Below are positions 7,241 through 15,250 of a stretch of 64,000 bases of DNA, piece after piece. Both the position numbers and the translations under genes were made by a program. Origin of the DNA: Ruminococcus sp. YE71. Its GTDB lineage: Bacteria > Bacillota > Clostridia > Oscillospirales > Ruminococcaceae. Every line of letters begins with the position of its first letter. The stretch's first letter is position 1. The notes under the pieces were generated by a model that did not search any database, was not told the DNA's origin, and saw only the letters and a list, made by a program, of their open reading frames with translations. The DNA lies in assembly GCF_900119155.1 (NCBI RefSeq), contig NZ_FPIR01000006.1:1-64000 (forward strand). The letters are read 5' to 3'.

Positions 7241-8395
7241 TTATCCGTAAATATCACCCGGGTCTATCCTTTCACACAAGCGATCATTCAGTTTCGTTTT
7301 TTCATATCCGAGCACTGCCAGCGCCGCCTCGTCCCCCTCGAAGAACTTCTCCATTTCGCCGATCACCTGCGAAGCCTTCTCCAGTATCGGAGTACCGCCG
7401 ATGGTCACACCTTCGAGCGAATAGAGCGAAGCGTTCTGATGGTCGATGACCGCCTGTTCCTGACGTTCTTCCGTGAAGTCGAGATCGGGCTGTGCCGACA
7501 GATACATCATCAGCAAATGCGCGAATCTCAGGTCGTCCTCATTCACGCCTAGCGGTTCGGTGGGGTCGAGATCGAACATTCGCAGCTCGATGTGGCTCAC
7601 GCCGTTTTTGAAGCTCGACAGGTCGTTGACGCCGCAGGGTTTCAGTCTTACGGGCAGGTAAAGCTCACTCGCGGAGAAAAGCATTCCCTTATCGACGTGT
7701 TCCCTGATGCTCGCGATGAAGTCATCGAGACTGCCGAATCTCAGCTTCGGTCTGAAGGAGTTCCAGTAGCCTCTCTCGCCGCTGCGGATAGAAGCGTATC
7801 TCGTTCTGAACGCTCCCGACGCGCCGTCCTCGTACAGCGAAGCGTCGCATATCGGGCTCGAAGCCGTCAGCAGCACCAGCAGCCAGCTGTGCGCCGAGAT
7901 CTGCTTGTAGAGCCGCAGATAAAACGCGTCCCTGAATCTGCCGAAGTCCTCGCCGCCGCTTATGCTGCGCAGGTACTCGTCATCGAATGAGAAGTTGAAA
8001 TGTATCCCCGAGAAGAGCATCAGGCGCTTGCCGTAACGGCGTTCGAGCTGTTCGCGGTACAGGCGTTTTCCCGAATGCTCGCCCGTGAAGTTCGCAACGG
8101 GGATGTCGCCCTCGTTCTCGAAGTGCGGAGGATTACTGTACAGCCAGATGGACTCATTCATCTTCGCCAGCTTTTTACGTGCGGCGTGGTCGAGCTTTTC
8201 CAGTTCATCCATAACCTCATCGATACTGTGACAGACAGGCGTTATCAGCTCGATCTGATTCTCGCAGAAGTCGCGGGTCATATGTTCATCATCGCCGAAG
8301 GGATGCGGCGTCTGTGCAAGTCTGCCGTCGCGGTCAACACGCAGCGTCTCACGCTCAAGTCCGAAACATCCTTTATAAAAAAGCCTATTATCCAT
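7241..8395 (-). CDS. glutamate-cysteine ligase-like protein
   Basis: A 384-residue protein related to the ligase domain of GshA/GshF, which joins glutamate to cysteine with ATP. Diagnostic stretches are FGLERETLRVD at residues 11-21, TRDFCENQIELITP, LMLFSGIHFNFSF and HIELRMFDLDP. There is no ATP-grasp glutathione synthetase part and no gshB in the window, so the product may stop at gamma-glutamylcysteine. It is the first gene of the run leading into suf. The ATG at 8395 follows AAGGAGG. Family assignment is firm; the exact product is inferred. Confidence 0.85.
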   Translation of the reverse strand: MDNRLFYKGCFGLERETLRVDRDGRLAQTPHPFGDDEHMTRDFCENQIELITPVCHSIDEVMDELEKLDHAARKKLAKMNESIWLYSNPPHFENEGDIPVANFTGEHSGKRLYREQLERRYGKRLMLFSGIHFNFSFDDEYLRSISGGEDFGRFRDAFYLRLYKQISAHSWLLVLLTASSPICDASLYEDGASGAFRTRYASIRSGERGYWNSFRPKLRFGSLDDFIASIREHVDKGMLFSASELYLPVRLKPCGVNDLSSFKNGVSHIELRMFDLDPTEPLGVNEDDLRFAHLLMMYLSAQPDLDFTEERQEQAVIDHQNASLYSLEGVTIGGTPILEKASQVIGEMEKFFEGDEAALAVLGYEKTKLNDRLCERIDPGDIYG

Positions 8396-8404
8396 CTTTC
8401 CTCC

Positions 8405-8433
8405 TTGACATCCCGCCGACTTTTGTCTATAAT
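8405..8433 (+). promoter_or_regulatory. sigma-A promoter for the serine hydrolase gene
   Basis: TTGACA (8405-8410), a 17-base spacer and TATAAT (8428-8433): a perfect consensus match. The start of the divergent sulfur operon is only 10 bases from the -35 box, so regulation of the two units could interfere. Confidence 0.85.
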
Positions 8434-8452
8434 TAAAACGGAGGTGTCATTC

Positions 8453-9319
8453 ATGCCTGAAACTGTTATCGAACGTCTTGCCGCCGCAGGACTTGACATC
8501 CACGGCTTAGAGGTGTTTTACCGCGGCGAGACGAGCCGTCGGCTCTTCGCCGATGATGTCCGCCGACCGATATATTCGGTCACGAAATCCATCACGTCCG
8601 CCGCCTTTGCGCTTGCCTGTGATGACGGTCTGCTCGCTCCCGAACTGCCCCTTGCCGACTATCTCGACAAGAGCGTCCGTCCGCTCGCATCCGCCGCTTT
8701 CCGCGGACTGCCTTTCAGCCGTTTTCTCACGATGACGGCGGGCAAATATCCTTTCCGTCCCGAGGGCGGCAACTGGCAGGAGCATATCCTGTCGCTCCCC
8801 GCCAACCATTCCGACACCGCTTTCCACTACTCGAACATCCCCGCCTATCTTGTGGGGGCGGCGGTGGAAAACGCTTTCGGCGGCGACCTCATGTGCGTGC
8901 TGAACGAGCGTATCTTCACGCCCCTCGGCATACCCGAACCGCCTTTCGTAAAAAGTCCCGAGGGACATTTCTACGGTGCGACGGGTGTCGGGCTCACGCT
9001 TCACGAGCTGACTCTTCTCGGCCGTTTCTTCCTGCAAAAAGGCAGATGGAACGGCGAACAGCTCATTTCTGAAGCTGCCGTTTCCCGTGCGGTCTCGCCT
9101 GCCGTTGAGACAGGTTCGGGTGACTGCTACGGTTATTTCTTCCGCGTGTCGGACAACTGCTTTGCGATGTGCGGCAAGTGGGGTCAGCGCTGTCTGGTCT
9201 ATCCCGAGCAGGAGCTCGTCGCAGCCTATCTCTCGCACCAGCCCGACCGCTCCGAGGAGCTTCACGGCATCATCCGCGAGTTTACCGACAGTATCGCGGA
9301 GCAGGGTGTATTCCTATAA
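8453..9319 (+). CDS. beta-lactamase-fold serine hydrolase (class C/PBP-like)
   Basis: A 288-residue protein of the beta-lactamase/transpeptidase-like superfamily. The SxxK motif is in YSVTKSITS and the YxN motif in HYSNIPAY. A GKWGQ stretch late in the protein may stand in for KTG. No signal peptide is visible, so it probably acts in the cytoplasm as an esterase or amidase and not as a periplasmic lactamase. GGAGG lies 8 bases before ATG 8453. A longer frame from 8000 overlaps the opposite-strand ligase gene and was rejected. Substrate unknown. Confidence 0.82.
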   Translation: MPETVIERLAAAGLDIHGLEVFYRGETSRRLFADDVRRPIYSVTKSITSAAFALACDDGLLAPELPLADYLDKSVRPLASAAFRGLPFSRFLTMTAGKYPFRPEGGNWQEHILSLPANHSDTAFHYSNIPAYLVGAAVENAFGGDLMCVLNERIFTPLGIPEPPFVKSPEGHFYGATGVGLTLHELTLLGRFFLQKGRWNGEQLISEAAVSRAVSPAVETGSGDCYGYFFRVSDNCFAMCGKWGQRCLVYPEQELVAAYLSHQPDRSEELHGIIREFTDSIAEQGVFL

Positions 9320-9443
9320 GTCCGCTATGAATTAATGCTATTGTATCATATATTTCCTACTATGTCAATAGGCTTTATTACTTTTTATGAATCCCTACAA
9401 CGTAGATAGGTTTTATTTAAAAGTATTTGTTCAACATTTCCTA

Positions 9444-9473
9444 TTGACTTGCTATGCTTTTCTAAGGTATAAT
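9444..9473 (+). promoter_or_regulatory. sigma-A promoter for mnmA
   Basis: TTGACT (9444-9449), an 18-base spacer and TATAAT (9468-9473), ending about 40 bases before the mnmA start. Confidence 0.75.
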
Positions 9474-9514
9474 TTTATTAGTTCTTGATTATTTTTATAA
9501 GTCGGGTGATGTTG

Positions 9515-10573
9515 ATGAAAAGAGTAATAGTCGGGCTTTCGGGCGGTGTGGACAGTGCTGTCGCGGCGTATCTGCTGAAACTCGCAGGATACGACGTGAT
9601 AGGCGTCACCCTTCGGACATGGGTCTCGGCGGACGGAAAAGAAAGCCGCTGCTGCGAGATAGATGATGCGCGTGAGGTCTCGGCACAGCTCGGGATACCC
9701 TACTACGCCGTCAACTGTCAGGCGGATTTCCGCAGGTACATCACCGAGCCCTTTGTCAGCGAATATGTCAGCGGCAGAACACCTAATCCCTGCATAATCT
9801 GCAACCGCGCGATAAAATGGGACAAGATGCTGGAGTTTGCCGACGTCATGCAGGCTGACCTCATCGCAACGGGACACTACGCCTGCGTCGAGCGCCTGCC
9901 GAACGGTCGGTTCACGGTCAGACAGGCAGATCACACGGAAAAAGACCAGACCTATATGCTCTATCGGCTGACACAGCAGCAGCTCGCCCGCACGATGATG
10001 CCCCTCGGCAGGCTTTCCAAGCAGGAAGTCCGCGGCATCGCAGAAAAAGCGGGTCTGTCGGTCGCCGACAAGCCCGATTCACAGGAGATATGCTTCGTCC
10101 CCGACGGCGACTACATCGGCTACATCGAGGAACACGTCGAAACGCTCCCGCCCGAGGGCAGCTTCGTGGACACTTCGGGCAAAGTCCTCGGCACCCACGG
10201 CGGCATCCACCGCTACACGGTGGGACAGCGCAAGGGGCTCGGGCTGTCCCTCGGCTACCCTGCTTACGTCAGGGAGCTTGACAGCGCATCCGACACGGTG
10301 GTGATAGGCGATGAGAGCTCGCTCTACTCGTCACAGATCCGCTGTTCCGACGCGGTCTTTATGGGGATGGAGGAGCCTTCCGTCGGCGAACGTTTCAGCG
10401 GTCTCGCAAAGATACGCTACCACCACTCACCCCAGCCCGCCGAAGCCGAACTTCTCCCCGACCGCACCCTCTCCCTCACATTCCGAACGCCCGTCCGCGC
10501 CGCCGCACGCGGTCAGTCCGCAGTCCTCTACTCCGAAAACGGCTCCGTCCTCTGCGGCGGCGTCATAATGTAG
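9515..10573 (+). CDS. mnmA: tRNA 2-thiouridylase MnmA
   Basis: A 352-residue ATP-dependent enzyme that puts sulfur on U34 of tRNA for Glu, Gln and Lys. The PP-loop GLSGGVDSAVAA is at residues 7-18. The two active cysteines are Cys93 (TPNPCIICN) and Cys193 (SQEICFVPDGD). GQRKGLG and the C-terminal beta-barrel are present. ATG 9515 was chosen. An in-frame ATG at 9509 is also possible, and the ribosome site (GGGTG) is weak for both. Sulfur is probably supplied by the IscS encoded at 55088-56230. Confidence 0.95.
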   Translation: MKRVIVGLSGGVDSAVAAYLLKLAGYDVIGVTLRTWVSADGKESRCCEIDDAREVSAQLGIPYYAVNCQADFRRYITEPFVSEYVSGRTPNPCIICNRAIKWDKMLEFADVMQADLIATGHYACVERLPNGRFTVRQADHTEKDQTYMLYRLTQQQLARTMMPLGRLSKQEVRGIAEKAGLSVADKPDSQEICFVPDGDYIGYIEEHVETLPPEGSFVDTSGKVLGTHGGIHRYTVGQRKGLGLSLGYPAYVRELDSASDTVVIGDESSLYSSQIRCSDAVFMGMEEPSVGERFSGLAKIRYHHSPQPAEAELLPDRTLSLTFRTPVRAAARGQSAVLYSENGSVLCGGVIM

Positions 10574-10691
10574 ACCGCTGCGCACAAGATTTAGCGCAAA
10601 ACAATCGTTTTTTGTCGTATTTCCAATAGTTTTTGTTTATAATATACAAGTGCTGTTTTATACGCTTTCTGAAAGCTATGCGAATTAACCG

Positions 10692-10720
10692 TTGATATTT
10701 CTTCATTTTTATGTTATAAT
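10692..10720 (+). promoter_or_regulatory. sigma-A promoter for the 10778 lipoprotein
   Basis: TTGATA (10692-10697), 17 bases and TATAAT (10715-10720). A second TATAAT at about 10638 has no good -35 box. Confidence 0.75.
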
Positions 10721-10777
10721 TTTACCATATAGTAGAATACTATATCAATTTTTTACAGGAGAAATGGAGATGAGCTT

Positions 10778-11908
10778 ATGAAAAAATTCGCAGCTATGGT
10801 GCTGGCACTCGTGATGTGCCTCGGAATGACGTCCTGCGGCGACAGCGGCTCGGAAAGCAAGGACAAGGAGGATACCTCTTCCGTTTCGGCTAAATCCGAC
10901 AGTGAAAAGCCTGCCGAGACATCGGCAGCGGACAGCGCCGACAATGCCGAGACCGAAGCTACAGAACCCGCCGAACCCGAAGTCGAGGTACAGTCTGTAG
11001 AGGCGGCCAACGAACTGCTCGGCATCAAGTGCTCTTTCGATGTCCCGAAGTTCGAGGGATGGGAACAGGAAAAATACGAGGAAGACGGCGACCAGACAAG
11101 GGTAAAACTCAAGTATTCCTTCACGGCAGATGACGGAAGCAATTCCTACTGCACGATAGACGTATACCTGCTCGTAGACAGCACCAACGGTCTCGACTGG
11201 TTCATGGAGAAGAACGAGAACATCCCGAACACCGAATATATGGGCTATATCAACGGCCACACAAGGTCTCAGGACTGCCCGATGTACTTCTACGGCGAGG
11301 ACTATCTCGACGGCAAGGTAAGAGTCGACGTCAACGTTTCGTGCATGGATGAGAATATGCCTCAGGACAAGTACGAGGAGATGCTGACCACCATCCAGAA
11401 ATCCCTCAGAACAGAAGTCCTCGACACCAATAAGATCTACGACAGCGACGGAAATCTTCTGACCGTTGACGGCAAGTTAAAGATACCCCCTGTCGTTGAG
11501 ATCGCGGGCACAAAGGCTGAAGTTCACTTTGCAACATATAACAGGACCATCGACGCACAGACCGAGTTCACGGCGGACGGCAACAACGTTGAGATGCACG
11601 AGAGCGGTCTTGTGAGGAGCGACATTTTCGATAAGTTCATCGAAAGCTACGCAAAGGATCAGCCCTACGACTGCGAGGTCAACGGACACGCCGCAAAGGG
11701 CAGACTCTGGAACGATTTCGGCACCCTGACCGCCGAATACATCGTTCAGTTCGACGACGAGACATTCTACCGTTTCTATGTCAGCTCGAAGGGTTCCCTC
11801 GACCTTGCCGCCATCAACGAGATGATGAACGGTGCAGAGCGCGGAACTCTCGAAGCTCAGCTGAACGGCTATCTCAGCGATTTCGTATCTTCTATCGAAA
11901 CGCTCTGA
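10778..11908 (+). CDS. lipoprotein of unknown function
   Basis: 376 residues. A lipoprotein signal (MKKFAAMVLALVMCLGMTSC) gives lipid-modified Cys20. A linker of Ser, Asp, Glu and Ala to about residue 75 is followed by a folded region I cannot assign. That region contains ELLGIKCSFDVPKF near residue 85 and a second half beginning near residue 230, possibly two related halves. It should sit on the outer face of the membrane. A good ribosome site (AGGAGAAATGGAG) precedes the ATG. It is a single-gene unit with its own promoter and terminator. Confidence 0.75.
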   Translation: MKKFAAMVLALVMCLGMTSCGDSGSESKDKEDTSSVSAKSDSEKPAETSAADSADNAETEATEPAEPEVEVQSVEAANELLGIKCSFDVPKFEGWEQEKYEEDGDQTRVKLKYSFTADDGSNSYCTIDVYLLVDSTNGLDWFMEKNENIPNTEYMGYINGHTRSQDCPMYFYGEDYLDGKVRVDVNVSCMDENMPQDKYEEMLTTIQKSLRTEVLDTNKIYDSDGNLLTVDGKLKIPPVVEIAGTKAEVHFATYNRTIDAQTEFTADGNNVEMHESGLVRSDIFDKFIESYAKDQPYDCEVNGHAAKGRLWNDFGTLTAEYIVQFDDETFYRFYVSSKGSLDLAAINEMMNGAERGTLEAQLNGYLSDFVSSIETL

Positions 11909-11931
11909 TAAACCGCATATCTTCAAGGCAT

Positions 11932-11971
11932 AAAAAAAAGCACAGCGCGATTCATATCCGCTGTGCTTTTT
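11932..11971. terminator. bidirectional terminator
   Basis: A stem of about 12 bp (AAAGCACAGCG facing CGCTGTGCTTT) has A-rich and T-rich flanks on opposite sides. It can end both the 10778 lipoprotein gene and the minus-strand gene that stops at 11995. Confidence 0.85.
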
Positions 11972-11994
11972 GCTGTCTGCTTTTTTGTACAATA

Positions 11995-12891
11995 TCAATA
12001 GCTTCTCCACTTCTTCTCGGGCTCGGCGATATCGACCTTGACCTCGTTGCCGTCGTACTTGTGGACAGCGTCTTTGAACCCCTCCTCGGCTTCGTCGAGA
12101 TCTCTGTATCTCTCATTCTCCGCGTCGAAGTTGTGGACTGCTTCCTCGTATCCGTCATCGGGGTCGTCAAACTCGGGCATTTCGAGCTCCGCCTCGCCGT
12201 CGGATCCCGAGAGCTTGTCGGTATACTCGTCCTCGGGAGTGTCGAACTCGCCGTGCTTGATGTGGAAATCCTCCAGATGGCGTTCAGGCAGCTGAGAGAG
12301 CAGCTCCTCAGCCTGCGAACCGTCGTATTCCTCGTGGGGCTTCTGCGGCATCTTGTCCTTTGCGAGGGTCTGATTCGCCTTCTCGCTGTAAAGCAGGGTA
12401 CGCTCATACTCCATCCGCTCAAGCTCCACCCTCTCAAGAAACGGGAAATCGGGCAGCTGCTTCATGAAAAGCACCTGCTCGGCGATGGGCTTCATAAGTA
12501 CAGCCGCCACGGTATAGTAGCAGACCATTATCACTGCCACAACCGATACCGAGCCGAACAGCACGAACGGTATAAGCGTGAACGCGCCCATGAGAACGGG
12601 TGCCGCAACAAACCGCTCGGTATGCTCCACAGGCAGAAAAGGAACGCACAGCATGATGCAGACCCAGGTCGCCATATCAATGGTATTGTTGGCAAGGATG
12701 CCTGTCATCGGTCCGTCGAATAACTGCGCCGTTAATGACGCACCCATCGAGATGGATGTGAACAGTATCCCCGCCACCGCAAAAAAGAACGGAAGACTGA
12801 ACCATATCTTCTGCCTGCGTCTCAGCATCGCATAGTATTCGCGCAGTTGTTTGAAGGTCATGAATTTGTGGTGGCTGTAGATGTCTCTCAT
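11995..12891 (-). CDS. membrane protein of unknown function
   Basis: 298 residues. The N-terminal half holds about four hydrophobic segments (near residues 30-52, 72-86, 95-112 and 115-132). The C-terminal half is a long, very acidic, probably disordered cytoplasmic tail with heptad-like charged stretches (FDDPDDGYEEAVHNFD, DEAEEGFKDAVHKYD) that look like a duplicated unit. I recognise no family. AAGGAG precedes ATG 12891. It lies 18 bases after the phosphoesterase gene and is last in a three-gene minus-strand set. Confidence 0.7.
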   Translation of the reverse strand: MRDIYSHHKFMTFKQLREYYAMLRRRQKIWFSLPFFFAVAGILFTSISMGASLTAQLFDGPMTGILANNTIDMATWVCIMLCVPFLPVEHTERFVAAPVLMGAFTLIPFVLFGSVSVVAVIMVCYYTVAAVLMKPIAEQVLFMKQLPDFPFLERVELERMEYERTLLYSEKANQTLAKDKMPQKPHEEYDGSQAEELLSQLPERHLEDFHIKHGEFDTPEDEYTDKLSGSDGEAELEMPEFDDPDDGYEEAVHNFDAENERYRDLDEAEEGFKDAVHKYDGNEVKVDIAEPEKKWRSY

Positions 12892-12909
12892 TTCTTTTCT
12901 CCTTGTTGT

Positions 12910-13734
12910 TTATTTACCCGAAACATGAACGCTGACGATCTCGGGCGGATCGAACACCCTCACGGGGATGACGCTGTTGCCGAGTCCGCGGCTGACTATC
13001 ATCGCAGTCTCGCCGTCAGTGAACTTCCCTTCCGTGTACTTCGGGAAAAAGCCCTGATCGGGCGCGACAAGTCCGCCGATGAAGGGCAGCCGCACCTGTC
13101 CGCCGTGAGCGTGACCCGTCAGCACCAGATCGGGCGAGTAAGTGCAGTAATCCGAAAAATACTGCGGCTCGTGCGCAAGAAGTATCACGGGCATACTGCG
13201 GTCAAACTCCGCCGAAAGGTCGCGCAGGGTATCGGTATAGAGGCTGTCGTCGTCCAGTCCGCAGAGCTGCACCCTGTCGCCGTTTATCCCGACAGTCACC
13301 GTCTCGTCATCGAGGATGACGGTGCCGCTGTCCCTTATCCCGTCGAACAGCTGACGCTTCTCATCGTCGCTGAGCCAGTGCTCGTGATTACCCGTGACGT
13401 AGTAGGTCGGGCAGATCGCCGCCGCCTGCTCACAGAAGTCCACTCCCACCGAAACGTTAGTGAAGCTCCCGTCCACAAGGTCGCCCGTTATCGCGATGAT
13501 GTCGGGCGAAAGGGAACGTATCCGCTCGATGAGCCTGCGGTTCCCCCTGCCGAAACGTGCGTTGTGCAGGTCGGACACCTGCACGATGGTGAACCCGTTT
13601 TCTATGCGGCTGTCGGTAAAGTCATACTCGCTGACGGTCAGCCACTTGTTGTTCAGAACGCTGAACACGAACAGCACTGCGAGCACTATGCCCCAGACTT
13701 TCAGCCGTTTTTTCAGCTTTGTTTTCTTGTCCAT
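12910..13734 (-). CDS. membrane-anchored metallophosphoesterase (YkuE/YaeI-like)
   Basis: 274 residues with one N-terminal membrane anchor (about residues 12-30), then a calcineurin-like phosphoesterase domain. Metal-binding motifs are in order: VSDLHNARFG, TGDLVDG, GNHEHW, AHEPQYF and GHAHGGQ. Relatives act on phospholipid headgroups or UDP-sugar lipids on the outer face. The real substrate is unknown. It starts 12 bases after the acetyltransferase gene stops and has a weak ribosome site, so it is probably translated by coupling. Confidence 0.88.
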   Translation of the reverse strand: MDKKTKLKKRLKVWGIVLAVLFVFSVLNNKWLTVSEYDFTDSRIENGFTIVQVSDLHNARFGRGNRRLIERIRSLSPDIIAITGDLVDGSFTNVSVGVDFCEQAAAICPTYYVTGNHEHWLSDDEKRQLFDGIRDSGTVILDDETVTVGINGDRVQLCGLDDDSLYTDTLRDLSAEFDRSMPVILLAHEPQYFSDYCTYSPDLVLTGHAHGGQVRLPFIGGLVAPDQGFFPKYTEGKFTDGETAMIVSRGLGNSVIPVRVFDPPEIVSVHVSGK

Positions 13735-13746
13735 ATTTTTGTACTG

Positions 13747-14394
13747 TCAACCCTTTCCGAGCATACGTCCGAGCTGTTCCTTCACCCGTCCGAGATCGGA
13801 GTCGGTGAGTATCGGGATGAGCCTGTCTATCTCCTCGATGCTCCTGTCCCACCAGCGGAACTCCAGCAGCAGAGCGGTCAGTTCGTCGTCGAAACGTCTG
13901 CGCAGTTCCCTTGCAGGGTCGCCTGCAACGATGGTATAAGGCGGCACATCGCTGCCCACCACACTGCACGCCCCGATTATCGCACCGTCGCCGATGTGAA
14001 CTCCCGGAAGTATCGTTGCATTCTGACCTATCCACACGTCGTTGCCGATGATGGTGTCGCCCTTTAGCGGCAGGTCGGAATGTTCGGGCGGCTCGGCGTT
14101 CCAGCCTTCGAGGGTGTAAAAAGGAAAGGTCGTTACCGCGTTCATCTGATGGTTCGCGCCGTTCATCACGAACTCCACCCCAGCGGCTATCTGACAGAAC
14201 CGCCCGATGATGAGCCTGTCCCCGATGAAGTCGTAGTGGTGGGTCACATGGCTCTCAAAATCCTTGTCGGCAATATACGTGAAGTCCCCGACGATAATGT
14301 TCCCCCTCGTCACGGCAGGCTTGACATATATCTCGTTCTCGTACCCCTCTATCGGATAAAGGGTATTCGGATCAGGTGTCTTACCGTTCTTCAT
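13747..14394 (-). CDS. Vat-like xenobiotic O-acetyltransferase
   Basis: A 215-residue left-handed beta-helix acetyltransferase of the CatB/Vat group. VTHHYDFIGDRLIIGRFCQIA, MNGANHQMN with catalytic His82, LPLKGDTIIGNDVWIG and GDGAIIGACSVV closely follow streptogramin A acetyltransferases. Resistance is a family-based guess. Chromosomal relatives also acetylate other small molecules. AAAGGAGC precedes the ATG. It is first in the minus-strand set with the phosphoesterase and membrane protein genes. Confidence 0.85.
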   Translation of the reverse strand: MKNGKTPDPNTLYPIEGYENEIYVKPAVTRGNIIVGDFTYIADKDFESHVTHHYDFIGDRLIIGRFCQIAAGVEFVMNGANHQMNAVTTFPFYTLEGWNAEPPEHSDLPLKGDTIIGNDVWIGQNATILPGVHIGDGAIIGACSVVGSDVPPYTIVAGDPARELRRRFDDELTALLLEFRWWDRSIEEIDRLIPILTDSDLGRVKEQLGRMLGKG

Positions 14395-14423
14395 TTTCTG
14401 CTCCTTTTTCTGCGGGTATTAAC

Positions 14424-14749
14424 CGGGGGAAACCCGCCTTAGCTTCGCACGGCTTGAAGAAAGGTTCTCCCCTTGCCGTGCGTAGCTAAGGCGGCCCCCA
14501 TTCCAAAGACTTTTAATATGTTGGACGATAGTTGTGTTTTAGTAGATAGTCCCTTGACATTTCAAGAGATAACATCTGATGAATACGCTCCAGCGTCCGT
14601 CTTTTTGGCAAGGTCAAGCCATATAGTAGAAGAAATACAATCTTCCCGACCTATACAAATTTAGGAAGAAACACCACAAGCCAAAAAGTATTAAAAGTTT
14701 TAGTGAGGGGGTTTGGGGGAAGACCCTTTTTCAAAAGGGTCTCCCCCAA
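14424..14749 (+). repeat. twin-hairpin intergenic repeat, copy A
   Basis: A repeat of about 326 bases. Its left hairpin is 14434-14453 with 14475-14494 (20-bp stem, one mismatch, 21-base loop). Its right hairpin is 14713-14749 (about 17 bp, 2-base loop). Inside is an inverted pair, ACTTTTAATA at 14509-14518 and TATTAAAAGT at 14689-14698, enclosing about 170 bases. Copy B at 16098-16443 is the same sequence inverted. The 63-codon ORF inside does not look coding. The right hairpin ends 2 bases past the rlmH stop and may serve as its terminator. Confidence 0.85.
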
Positions 14750-14751
14750 TG

Positions 14752-15237
14752 CTATTTATGGTACTTAGCGTTCGCCGCGATGGAAAAAGCGCGGTAGACT
14801 TGTTCGCAGAGCATCACTCTTGCGAGCTGGTGGGGGAAGGTCATGGGCGACATGGACAGGCGGAAGCCGCAGGAGCGTTTCACCCTGTCCGCGAGCCCGA
14901 AGGACGACCCGATGAAGAGGTTCACCGCAGAGTAACCCCCGACAGCCGCGTCGGTCAGTTTCTTCGACAGCTCTTCCGAGCTGATAGTCTTGCCCTCGAT
15001 GCACATGGCGATGTTGTACGCGCCCTTTGCGGTCAGGTACTTGTCCATCAGGCAGGCTTCCTTTTCGAGCGCCGCCGCTATCTCCTTGTCGGAGGGCGAG
15101 TCTGGCAGCCGCGATTCGGGCAGTTCCGCCACCGAGAAGGTGCAGTACGCCCCGAGCCGTTTGGTGTATTCGCTCACAGCGTCGCGCCAGTAGCCCTCTT
15201 TCAGCTTGCCGACGCAGACGATAGTCACTTTCAGCAT
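14752..15237 (-). CDS. rlmH: 23S rRNA pseudouridine-1915 N3-methyltransferase RlmH
   Basis: A 161-residue SPOUT methyltransferase, the standard RlmH length. It methylates pseudouridine 1915 in helix 69 of 23S rRNA on assembled ribosomes. The SAM-binding knot is seen in NLFIGSSFGLADRVK, and MSPMTFPHQLARVMLCEQVYRAF with the final YHK are family signatures. GGGAGG precedes the ATG. It lies 13 bases downstream of walJ, a pairing common in Firmicutes. Repeat copy A abuts its stop codon. Confidence 0.96.
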   Translation of the reverse strand: MLKVTIVCVGKLKEGYWRDAVSEYTKRLGAYCTFSVAELPESRLPDSPSDKEIAAALEKEACLMDKYLTAKGAYNIAMCIEGKTISSEELSKKLTDAAVGGYSAVNLFIGSSFGLADRVKRSCGFRLSMSPMTFPHQLARVMLCEQVYRAFSIAANAKYHK

Positions 15238-15250
15238 AGTCTCCCTCCCG

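Noticed and set aside
8000-8452. N-terminal extension of the serine hydrolase
   Set aside because: It overlaps the opposite-strand ligase gene; a consensus promoter and ribosome site lie at 8405-8453.
14473-14664. 63-codon ORF inside repeat copy A
   Set aside because: Not kept in copies B-D and has no ribosome site.
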